From Kaistella sp. 97-N-M2 (GTDB lineage: Bacteria; Bacteroidota; Bacteroidia; Flavobacteriales; Weeksellaceae), in NCBI RefSeq assembly GCF_021513235.1, contig NZ_CP090976.1:1488001-1552000 (forward strand): DNA of 64,000 nucleotides, read 5' to 3'. Positions 53,480 through 62,900 of the stretch are shown in pieces. Every line of letters begins with the position of its first letter. Positions within the stretch are counted from its first letter, which is position 1. A model generated the notes under the pieces. The model was not told the DNA's origin. It saw only the letters and a list, made by a program, of their open reading frames with translations, and did not search any database. The position numbers and the translations under genes were made by a program.

Positions 53480-54082
53480 TTATTTTACTGCATTCTGCGC
53501 TTCCTGAGACGCGGTTAAATGGTGCTCTAATGTCGGCACCGTTTTGCTTGCAAAGGCTTTCAAGTCTGCAGTTGTTCCGTCGGAAGCCTGATTTTTAAAA
53601 GCTGCGATATCCTTTTTGTGATCTGTAACCATCATGTCGGTATAACTCTTATCGAAATCGGCACCTTTTTTCGCTTTCAGATCATCATACATTTTTTGTT
53701 GATCTGCTTCCATCGCAGTCGGTAATGTATAATTAGCACTGGCGGCCCAAGTCTTCAATTCGCTGTTCGCTTTGGAGTGGTCTTCTTTCATCATCTTACC
53801 TAAAGCTTTCACTTTCGCATTTGTTCCATTGCTTTCTGCCAGCTCGCCCATCATTACCTCCATCATCCCACCTTTTGCGGCGTCGTTTGCAAATGTTTTG
53901 TCCTGATCGCTCATACTGCTCATGTCACTGGAGACTGAAGTAGAATCATTCGTCATCATGGTTGAATCTACGGGTGCAGCCATATTTAAGCTGTCGGTAG
54001 AATCGGAGACAACGGTGGTTTCGTTCTTTTTGCAACTTACAAGTGCACCTACCATAAGAAGGGCTAAAATTGAATTTTTCAT
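53480..54082 (-). CDS. DUF4142 lipoprotein
   Basis: A 200-residue lipoprotein (MKNSILALLMVGALVSC, Cys at residue 17) with a Ser/Thr/Met/Asp-rich linker to about residue 60, then a DUF4142 helical domain: FANDAAKGGMMEVMMGELA, KALGKMMKEDHSKANSELK and YTDMMVTDHKKDIAAFKNQA. The paired HD-containing helices resemble ferritin-like four-helix bundles. The role is unknown; similar proteins are common in envelope stress contexts. Confidence 0.9.
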   Translation of the reverse strand: MKNSILALLMVGALVSCKKNETTVVSDSTDSLNMAAPVDSTMMTNDSTSVSSDMSSMSDQDKTFANDAAKGGMMEVMMGELAESNGTNAKVKALGKMMKEDHSKANSELKTWAASANYTLPTAMEADQQKMYDDLKAKKGADFDKSYTDMMVTDHKKDIAAFKNQASDGTTADLKAFASKTVPTLEHHLTASQEAQNAVK

Positions 54083-54396
54083 AATAATTAAATTTAAAAT
54101 GTTGGTTATAAAATGTTTACCTGTTTTTCAAGCGAAGGTATTGAAGCAACTTTTTTGCCAAATTTTAATTTTTATGTAACGTTCCTTACCAAAATCGCTA
54201 GAAATTCGGCTATTGTTTCCAATTATTTATCAGGCAGCTGCCCATTTTAGGATTAAATTAAAAAATTTAATATCCCACTGCAAATCCCTCTTTTTTTCGC
54301 CGCCGGTTGCTGCGACCAAATATATCTCATAAAGTTTACTCATTCTAAATAGTAAAAAATTGCCTAAATTTGTAACTCAATTTATTACAAGAAATT
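54083..54396. other. Divergent gap between DUF4142 and mrp genes
   Basis: No coding frame or RNA is recognised. The gap has an AT-rich palindrome near 54250-54273 (ATTAAATT...AATTTAAT) and the mrp -7 element at 54365. Confidence 0.4.
54365..54372 (+). promoter_or_regulatory. Candidate -7 promoter element for mrp
   Basis: TAAATTTG matches TAnnTTTG exactly, 25 bases before the ATG. Confidence 0.45.
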
Positions 54397-55500
54397 ATGT
54401 TGACGAAAGAAAAAGTTCAGGCCTTTTTAAAAGAAATAGAAGTAGACGATTTGGTACACAATTTCCAGGTGATGGGAAATGATGTTTATATCGATATGAC
54501 CGCGCATTCGCCCGCGATGCACGAAAAGAAAAAGCTCGAAGCTGCCATGAAACAGGCTTTTGCCTCTGAATTTGGTGAAGAAATCGTGCTGAAATTGAAG
54601 ATCGCTTCGCCGGAACCTTCAGTCGTTCAGCAAAGCCAGATCAAAGGAAAACAGATTAAGGGAATCCAAAATATTATTGCCGTTGCGTCTGGAAAAGGCG
54701 GTGTGGGCAAATCGACCGTGGCAGCAAATCTTGCAGTAACTTTGGCCAATATGGGTTTCAAAGTGGGTATTTTAGATGCCGATATTTATGGACCGTCAAT
54801 TCCGACGATGTTTGATACTGTTGGTGTAAAACCGGTTTCTGTAGAAGTAGAGGGCAAAAGTTTAATGAAACCTGTGGAAAATTACGGCGTGAAAATGCTG
54901 TCCATCGGCTATTTCTCCGGAGCCAACCAGGCAGTGGTATGGCGCGGACCTATGGCCAGTAAAGCTTTAAATCAAATGATTCGCGATGCTGCGTGGGGCG
55001 AGCTGGATTTTCTTCTGGTCGATTTACCACCGGGTACGGGTGACATTCATTTGTCCATCATTCAGGAAGTTCCGGTTACCGGAGCGGTCATCGTCAGCAC
55101 ACCGCAGCACATTGCGCTCGCCGATGTCCGAAAGGGAATTGCAATGTTCCAGATGGAAAGTATCAATATTCCGGTATTGGGTTTAATTGAAAATATGTCG
55201 TACTTTACTCCGGAAGAATTGCCGGATAATAAATACTACATTTTCGGAAATCAGGGCGCGCAATATTTGGCAGAAGATTTAGGAATTCCTGTGTTGGGCG
55301 AAATTCCCCTCATCCAAAGCATCAGAGAGGCGGGTGATGTTGGCCGGCCGGCAGTTTTGCAGGAAGGTTCGCAAATTGAAGCCATTTATATTAAAACCGC
55401 ACAGAATATGATCGAAAGTTTGGTAGAAAGAAACAAATTGCTTCCGCCCACCGAAGCCGTAAAAATAACGACGATGGCGGGTTGCTCTACAAAGAAATAG
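54397..55500 (+). CDS. Mrp/NBP35-type iron-sulfur cluster carrier
   Basis: A P-loop ATPase that carries and delivers Fe-S clusters. The 367 residues have an N-terminal DUF59-type domain (about 1-95) and an ATPase domain with the deviant Walker A SGKGGVGKST near residues 108-117. Other motifs are ILDADIYGPSIP and LVDLPPGTGD. The CxxC expected for cluster binding is not obvious; a lone Cys is near the C-terminus. NifU follows 45 bases downstream, supporting an Fe-S role. Confidence 0.93.
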   Translation: MLTKEKVQAFLKEIEVDDLVHNFQVMGNDVYIDMTAHSPAMHEKKKLEAAMKQAFASEFGEEIVLKLKIASPEPSVVQQSQIKGKQIKGIQNIIAVASGKGGVGKSTVAANLAVTLANMGFKVGILDADIYGPSIPTMFDTVGVKPVSVEVEGKSLMKPVENYGVKMLSIGYFSGANQAVVWRGPMASKALNQMIRDAAWGELDFLLVDLPPGTGDIHLSIIQEVPVTGAVIVSTPQHIALADVRKGIAMFQMESINIPVLGLIENMSYFTPEELPDNKYYIFGNQGAQYLAEDLGIPVLGEIPLIQSIREAGDVGRPAVLQEGSQIEAIYIKTAQNMIESLVERNKLLPPTEAVKITTMAGCSTKK

Positions 55501-55545
55501 ACCGGTTGAAGATCTACAAATGGATCGTGACATCATAAAAATATA

Positions 55546-55794
55546 ATGAAAACAGAAATAAAACACGAAGAAACCGTTACCAGAGTTCTTTATGCGCTGG
55601 AGAGTATTCGTCCCTTTCTTAACAAGGATGGCGGGGATATCGAATTGGTCGATGTAAAAGACCAAATTGTATACGTAAAGTTGCAAGGTAACTGCAACGG
55701 CTGCCCCATGAGTTTTTCTACGATGAAATTAGGCGTGGAAAATACCATAAAACAACACGCTCCCGAAATTCTCGAAGTAATGGAGGTCGATTAA
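55546..55794 (+). CDS. NifU-like iron-sulfur scaffold protein
   Basis: An 82-residue NifU C-terminal domain protein, a scaffold or carrier for Fe-S clusters. It has the characteristic IRPFLNKDGGDIELVDVKD and the cluster-binding CNGCPMS (CxxC). It is probably co-transcribed with the Mrp-type gene. Confidence 0.93.
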   Translation: MKTEIKHEETVTRVLYALESIRPFLNKDGGDIELVDVKDQIVYVKLQGNCNGCPMSFSTMKLGVENTIKQHAPEILEVMEVD

Positions 55795-55814
55795 GATCGC
55801 GCTCAATAATAAAT

Positions 55815-55844
55815 AAGCAATTCATTGACGGATTGCTTTTTTTT
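55815..55844 (+). terminator. Terminator after the nifU-like gene
   Basis: AAGCAAT (55815-55821) and ATTGCTT (55832-55838) pair, followed by eight T residues. Confidence 0.75.
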
Positions 55845-55945
55845 AGCTTCATACTTTTCCGGGCCGGTGCGCAAAAAAATTGTGTTACCAAAAACAAAGC
55901 GTTTAAAATTAAATTGATATTTTAGCGCATTAAATTCAACAAAAT

Positions 55946-56806
55946 ATGATTGCCATTGTCGACGGCGGCTCCACAAAATGTGATTGGGTGATACTGGAAA
56001 ACTCCGGGAAAATTCATTTGAAAACCACCACTCTGGGCTTCAATCCAAATATCATCAACCCCGATTTTATTTTGCAGGAAATCGATAAAAATCCGGAACT
56101 TTTTTTCCTGAAAAATCACATCGAACAGGTGTTTTTTTACGGTTCAGGCTGCGGCACTCCCGATAATGCGCTAAAAGTGAAAAACGAATTTAAACAAACC
56201 TTTCCACACGCCGCTGTTTCCATCAAAGAAGATATGACCGCTGCGGCTTATGCGGCATATAACGGCAAACCCGCCATCGTCTGCATCCTCGGAACGGGCT
56301 CCAATTCCTGTTTTTTCGACGGCGATAAAATACGCATTGATTTGCCTTCGCTGGGTTTTCTAATCGGCGACGAAGGCAGTGGCAGCGCTTTGGGTAAGCA
56401 TCTTTTGCGACGGTTTTTTATGAAAAAACTTCCGCAGGATTTAGAAAATGATTTCCGCGCCACTTATAACCTTACCATCGAAGAAGCGATTCGAAGAATG
56501 TATCATAATCCGCGGGCAAATGCCTATTTAGGCGAGTTTAATAAATTTATAGCGGAGCGCAAAAAACATCCGTACTTTCAGAATATGGTGTTCGACGAAT
56601 TAAAGAATTTCCTAGATTATCAGGTGCTTCCTTATCCGGAAGCCGGTGAAACCGAAATTAATTTTATCGGGTACATCGCTTTTATTTACGAAGATATTCT
56701 GCGGTCTGCCGCAGCGGAACTCAACCTAAAAATTGGAAAAGTTGTGCAGAAACCTATTGAAAGTCTTGTAGATTATCACAAAAAATATATTTTGAATTTA
56801 AATTAA
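55946..56806 (+). CDS. BadF/BadG-type kinase, N-acetylglucosamine kinase-like
   Basis: A 286-residue ASKHA-family sugar kinase. The N-terminal phosphate motif is VDGGSTKCDW, the second is CILGTGSNSCFFDG, and LGFLIGDEGSGSALG matches the BadF/BadG/GlcNAc kinase family. It probably phosphorylates N-acetylglucosamine or a similar amino sugar from cell-wall turnover; a small bcrA-like activator role is less likely. It lies 68 bases upstream of maeB. Confidence 0.85.
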   Translation: MIAIVDGGSTKCDWVILENSGKIHLKTTTLGFNPNIINPDFILQEIDKNPELFFLKNHIEQVFFYGSGCGTPDNALKVKNEFKQTFPHAAVSIKEDMTAAAYAAYNGKPAIVCILGTGSNSCFFDGDKIRIDLPSLGFLIGDEGSGSALGKHLLRRFFMKKLPQDLENDFRATYNLTIEEAIRRMYHNPRANAYLGEFNKFIAERKKHPYFQNMVFDELKNFLDYQVLPYPEAGETEINFIGYIAFIYEDILRSAAAELNLKIGKVVQKPIESLVDYHKKYILNLN

Positions 56807-56874
56807 TTCAAAAATTCATTAACAGGTATTTAAAAAGTTTAAAAAACTTTTCACTTATCATCAAATAGAAAATT

Positions 56875-59159
56875 ATGTCAAGCAAAACGAACAGAGACGA
56901 AAAGAATTTTAAACAGGCCGCTCTGGATTATCACAGTATCGAACCAAAAGGAAAAATCGAAGTCATTCCCTCCAAACCACATTCCTCTCAGAGGGACCTG
57001 TCATTAGCATATTCGCCGGGTGTTGCCATACCGTGTCTGGAAATTGAAAGAGATCCTAAATTAGCTTACGAATATACCGGAAAAGGAAATTTAGTTGCCG
57101 TTATTTCTAATGGTACTGCAGTTTTAGGTTTAGGAGACATCGGCGCAGAAGCATCGAAACCGGTGATGGAAGGAAAAGGACTTTTATTTAAAATTTTCGC
57201 CGACATCAATGTTTTTGATATTGAAATCAATGAAAAAGATCCCGATAAATTCATTGAAATTGTAAAAGGAATCGCGCCTACTTTTGGTGGAATTAATTTA
57301 GAAGACATCAAAGCGCCCGAAGCATTCTACATTGAACAAAGATTAAAAGAAGAGCTCGATATTCCTTTGATGCACGATGATCAACACGGAACCGCCATTA
57401 TTTCTGCAGCTGCTTTGATTAATGCTTTAGAAATTGCCGGCAAGAAGATTGAGGACGTAAAAGTAGTCGTTAATGGCGCCGGAGCCGCAGCCATCGCCTG
57501 TACGAAACTCTATCTGGAACTGGGTTTAAAAAAAGAAAATGTTTTGATGTGCGATTCCAAAGGCATCATCAATCAGAACAGAGAAAATCTTACGCCGGAA
57601 AAACTCGATTTTATCGCAGAAACTGACATGGAGACCCTGGCTGAAGCTTTAGACGGCGCCGATGTTTTTATTGGACTTTCCAAAGCCGATGTGATGACTG
57701 CCGAAATGCTTTTGAGCATGGCAGAAAATCCCGTTGTCTTCGGGTTGGCCAATCCAGATCCTGAAATTAATTACGAACTCGCCATGGAAACGCGCCCGGA
57801 TACTATTATGGCAACAGGCAGAAGCGATTATCCTAATCAGGTGAACAACGTTCTTGGCTTTCCGTATATTTTCCGTGGTGCACTCGATGTACAGGCGACC
57901 GGAATTAACGAAGCCATGAAACTCGCTGCGGTAAAAGCAATCGCCGATTTGGCAAAAGAACCCGTGCCGGAAGCTGTAATTTTGGCGTACAATCTTAAAA
58001 ATTTAAACTTCAGCAGAGAATATTTTATTCCAAAACCGTTCGATAACCGCCTGATCACCAAAGTTTCCATCGCTGTGGCAAAAGCTGCCATGGAAAGTGG
58101 AATCGCCGGTAAACCCATCGAAAATTTCGAAGATTATGAAAACGCCTTGCTCGACCGGATGGGTCGGGACGAGAAGTTGATCCGCATGATGCAGAACAGA
58201 GCGCGATCCAACCCGAAGCGCGTAACCCTGGGAAATGCAGAAGAATATAATGTTCTAAAAGCGGCTCAAATTCTTTATGAAGAGGGCATTGCGCAACCCA
58301 TTTTGTTGGGAGAAAAAAATACGTGCAGGAACAGATGAAAAAATTCGGGATTGAACTGGATGTGCCTATTGTTGATCCAATGGATGATGATCAGGAAGAC
58401 AACCGCGTAAAATACCGCGAAACACTTTGGAAACTTCGCCAGAGAAAGGGAATGAACGAGTACAAAGCAAAAAGATATGTTCGCCAGCGAGATTATTTTG
58501 GTCCTTTAATGCTTCATCATGGCGATACCGATGCTTTGATTGTGGGGTTCTCTAAAAATTATTCGTCTACGCTTAAGCCAATTTTAAAAATCATCGAAAA
58601 GGAAAAAGGCGTGGAAAAAATCGCCTCGATGATGATGATTATGACGGGTAAAAAACCCCTGTTTTTTGCAGATACGTCAATCAATCAAAATCCCACCTCG
58701 GAAGATCTGGTGAATATTGCGAGAATGTCGGAAATGACGGTAAAAACCTTTGCCGTAGAACCGCGTGTTGCGATGCTTTCTTTTGAGAATTTCGCAGGAA
58801 TTTCCGAAACCTCCAAAAAAGTACAGAAGGCAGTTGCGGTGCTCCACGAGAAATTTCCGAATATGATTGTGGATGGCGAAATTCAACCCGATTTTGCTTT
58901 AAATGCAGATCACCTTTCCGACTATCCTTTTTCAAAACTCGGGACAACGCCGGCCAATGTTTTTGTCTTCCCGAATCTGGAGAGCGCCAATATTTCCTAT
59001 AAGATCATTCGCGGCTTGAAAATCGCGCAGGTGGTCGGGCCTATCTTAATGGGCTTAAAAAAGCCGGTCCACGTTTTACAGATGCGTGCCAGCGTCGACG
59101 AAATAGTGAATTTGGCAACAATCGCCGTTTTGGATGCGCAGAGAAGGGGAAAAGATTAG
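56875..59159 (+). CDS. maeB: NADP-dependent malic enzyme with phosphotransacetylase domain, frameshifted here
   Basis: The usual protein is about 760 residues: malic enzyme (malate to pyruvate and CO2 with NADP+) fused to a phosphotransacetylase-like domain. Here the first frame (56875-58338) contains the malic enzyme domain (SLAYSPGVAIPCLE, DDQHGTA, NGAGAAAIAC) and ends with a CRNR tail. The second frame (58323-59159) holds the PTA-like domain. The seven-A run at 58313-58319 explains the break: with eight A, the text reads LLGEKKYVQEQMKKFG without interruption. The result is probably a sequence error, otherwise a split protein. ruvA follows. Confidence 0.9.
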
Positions 59160-59248
59160 ATAAAACCGTATCTACAGTTATTTCTGATTATAAATGCGAT
59201 GGCAGGAATTACCCTTCAAATCTTAAAAAAAAGCAGTATTTATTACAA

Positions 59249-59275
59249 AGACAGTCTGAAAAGACTGTTTTTTTT
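59249..59275 (+). terminator. Terminator after maeB
   Basis: ACAGTCT (59251-59257) and AGACTGT (59262-59268) pair around GAAA, with an extended T run. Confidence 0.85.
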
Positions 59276-59291
59276 GTTTCATTCAAATTAT

Positions 59292-59299
59292 TAACTTTG
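59292..59299 (+). promoter_or_regulatory. Candidate -7 promoter element for ruvA-sprA
   Basis: TAACTTTG matches TAnnTTTG and lies 23 bases before the ruvA ATG. A TTTG at 59273-59276 lies 15 bases upstream, slightly short for a -33 element. Confidence 0.48.
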
Positions 59300-59322
59300 G
59301 CTCTTTCAAAAAAACAGTAAAA

Positions 59323-59907
59323 ATGATTTATTCTCTGAAAGGTATTGTGCAGGAACTCAACCCGACTTCTGTGATTGTCGACGTGAACGGCGTGGGCTAT
59401 TTTGTGGGCATCAGTTTGCAGACATCGGAGAAATTATCGCCGGGTACACCAACCTTTCTCAATATACAGCAAATCATCCGCGAAGACGCGCATTTGCTTT
59501 TTGGTTTTAACACAATTTTAGAAAAAGAAATGTTTAATCTGTTAATAAGTGTTAACGGCGTTGGACCCGTGTCTGCCATTATTATGCTCTCCTCTGTGAG
59601 CCTAGAAGAGATCGCTTCTGCAATCCTTTCCAACAACAGTTTAATGCTTCAGAAGGTGAAGGGAATAGGCACCAAAACAGCCGAAAGGATCATCGTTGAT
59701 CTGCGGGATAAAGTCCAAAAATTCAAGAATTCGGCAGAAAATATTTCTACATTTGCAAATAATAAAATAAAAGAAGAGTCGTTATCTGCTTTAGAAGTTT
59801 TGGGCATTCCAAAAAAGATGAGCGAGAAGATTGCAGACCGAATTTTAAAACAAAATCCGGAATTTTCTGTCGAAGAGTTAGTGAAGCAAATCTTAAAAAA
59901 CATTTAA
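59323..59907 (+). CDS. ruvA: Holliday junction branch migration protein RuvA
   Basis: Binds four-way DNA junctions and recruits the RuvB motor. The 194 residues show domain I (MIYSLKGIVQELNPTSVIVDVNGVGYFV), the helix-hairpin-helix segments (LLISVNGVGPVSAI and LQKVKGIGTKTAERIIVDL) and the C-terminal RuvB-binding domain (SALEVLGIPKK). ruvB and ruvC are not nearby. The sprA gene starts 3 bases after its stop, an order known in Flavobacteriia. Confidence 0.97.
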   Translation: MIYSLKGIVQELNPTSVIVDVNGVGYFVGISLQTSEKLSPGTPTFLNIQQIIREDAHLLFGFNTILEKEMFNLLISVNGVGPVSAIIMLSSVSLEEIASAILSNNSLMLQKVKGIGTKTAERIIVDLRDKVQKFKNSAENISTFANNKIKEESLSALEVLGIPKKMSEKIADRILKQNPEFSVEELVKQILKNI

Positions 59908-59910
59908 CAT

Positions 59911-62900
59911 TTGGAGAAGAATAATTTTTTTCAGCATATTTTTTTAGTCTTAATTTTTCTGTGTTTATCTACCACAGGAATTTTTGCACAGGTAATTCCG
60001 CAGGACAGCACTTCCATCAGAGAAGATTACTCGCTTCCGAATCCTACAAGATATGAAGCGTTTTACGATGTTGCCAGCGGAATGTATTTTTTGTATCCCA
60101 AAATTGGCAATATGGTCGTGGGAAATCCCGTTTCCATGACTTCCGCGGAATATAACCAGTACATGCTAAACAATCAGTTAAGTGCATATTACAAGGAAAA
60201 ATCTTCTACCAATAATTTAGGGTACCGAAAAGACCAAAGTGATGCCATTAAAAAAGGCTTACTTCCCAGTGTTAACATAAAAAACAAGCTTTTCGAATCC
60301 CTCTTTGGCGGCAATAAAATTGAAATAATTCCGCAGGGTTTCGCCTCCTTCGATATTGGCGGTCTTTACCAAAAAATAGATAACCCTTTAATTTTACCGC
60401 AGAACCGAACGAGTTTTGCCATCGACATTCAACAGAGAATTCAACTCGGATTGCTCGGGAAAGTGGGCGAAAATCTACAGCTAAAAGCAAATTACGATAC
60501 CCAAAGCGGTTTCGCTTTCGAAAACAGAATGAATTTGGTTTGGCAGGCAAAAGGAACGTGGAAAGATTTGCAAAGCAAAGGTTTAGCCGATAAAACCACG
60601 GGCGGCGAAGATAAAATTATTAAAAGAGTCGAGTTCGGAAACGTGAATATGCCACTTTCAACAAGTTTAATTCGGGGTTCCGAATCGCTTTTCGGGTTGA
60701 AAACTGAATTTCAACTCGGAAAAACCTACGGAACTTTGGTCTTTTCCCAGCAGCAGGGCGAATCCAGAAACATTATCGCGCAAGGCGGCGGGGTCATGAA
60801 CACCTTTAAATTGAATGCGATCGACTACGAGGATAATCAGCATTACTACATCGGACACTACTTTTTGGATAATTACGACAAATCGCTTTTAAATTATCCA
60901 CAAATTAATTCCAGAGTCAACATTACGCGAATTGAAGCCTGGGTTTTAGATCAGGGTTCGGGGAATCTTCAGGATCAGAAAGGGATTTTGGGGATTCGCG
61001 ATTTAGGCGAGGGAACTTCGGGTTATCCCGATAATTCTCAAAATGGTCTTTATCAGGGGATTGTAAATTTGGGAGCGTCAATTCGGGACGTTAATACGGC
61101 GTATAACGCGATCAACGGGCAATCTTTTCCAAACGCGAACGGTTCACCGGAAACTTATACGGACGGGGAACAGTTTATTTTTAACCGAAAAGCCCGAAAA
61201 TTAAATCAAAACGAATTTACCTATCATCCGCAATTGGGTTATATCTCCCTTAATCAACGTTTAAATGATAATCAACTTTTATCCATTGCGTACACTTTTA
61301 CGTTGAACGGCGATAACAAAGTATATAAAGTAGGGGAGTTTTCCGAGGAAAGTCCTGTCCTGATTACGAAATTGCTGAAATCTAATATCAAAACCACCAC
61401 AACCACCCCGATGTGGGATTTGATGATGAAGAATATTTATTCTTTAAACTCCAACCAAATTAATAGCGACGGTTTTTTACTAAATGTTTATTTGCGTGAT
61501 CCTACAAACGGAAAAGTAAATTATCTGCCGAATACGCCGGTTCAGGATATAAACCTCCTGAAACTGTTCAACTGGGATCGGCTGAACATGAACAACGATT
61601 TGCAGCAGAACGGAAACACCACCGGCGACGGAATTTTCGATTTTGTGCCGGGGATAACAGTGGATCCGGAGAACGGAAAAATCATCTTTACAAAGGCAAA
61701 ACCTTTTGGCGCGTATCTGCAAAACGTCTTGGGCAGCAGTGATCCGAAATATGTTTTCAATGATCTTTACGACAAATTTAAAAATGTAGCCTCCGAAAAC
61801 AGGCTGGCTTTGGGATACACACTCGAGGGTCGCTTTAAAGGATCGCAGGGAAGCGGCATTTCTTTAGGAGCCATCAATGTTCCACAAGGGTCAGTGAAAG
61901 TGACGGCGAATGGCGTTCAGCTTCAGGAAGGCATTGATTATACCGTAGATTATATGCTTGGTACCGTAAATATTATTAACGAAACCGTGAAGCAATCGGG
62001 TCAGGCCATTAATATTTCTTTGGAAAATCAGCTAACCTTCAATACCCAACGAAAAAGATTTTTAGGTTTAAATTTAGAACGCAGGTTTAATGAACATCTA
62101 ACGGTTGGCGGAACCGTGGTGAATTATGCAGAAACGCCTTTAACGCAGAAAGTGAATTTTGGGCAGGAAGCGGTGAACAATACGATGGCAGGATTCAATA
62201 TTTTATACAATAACGAATTGCCGTTCCTGACGCGGTTAACCGATAAAATTCCGCTCGTCAATACCGAAGCACCGTCTAATCTTAATTTTATGGCGGAAGG
62301 CGCGTATCTGATTCCGGGACAAAGCAACGGCATTGGTAACCAGTCTTATATTGATGATTTCGAACAAACTACGTCGAAAATTTCGTTAAAGGAACCCGCG
62401 ATGTGGAGTCTTGCTTCAAAACCGGAGAAAAATCCGGAGCCTTACTTCTCCAATGCAAATCTCAACGATGATCTTGCTTTTGGAAACGGCAGAGGGTTGA
62501 TGACCTGGTACAATATCGACCCTCGATTCTATGGCATCGGCGGTAAAGCACCGAATGGAATTAATGCGCAGGCAGTTTCCAACCACGCATCCAGAAGAGT
62601 TCAAACCAAAGAATTATACAATTCGCGGGATTTTGTTGCAGGCGAGCAGTTATTTACGAATACGTTCGACATCAGTTATTTTCCCGCAGAAAGAGGACCT
62701 TACAACGTAAACCAAAACACCGAATCTACACAGGACAGATGGGGTGGAATTATGCGCCCGATTTCGGTTTCCAATTTTATTAACTCCAATATCGAATATG
62801 TTGAATTTTGGATGATGGATCCTTATGCGGACGGAAATAATCTTGGAGCGAATCCGAAATTATTGCTCCAGTTAGGAAACGTGAGCGAAGATGTGCTGAA

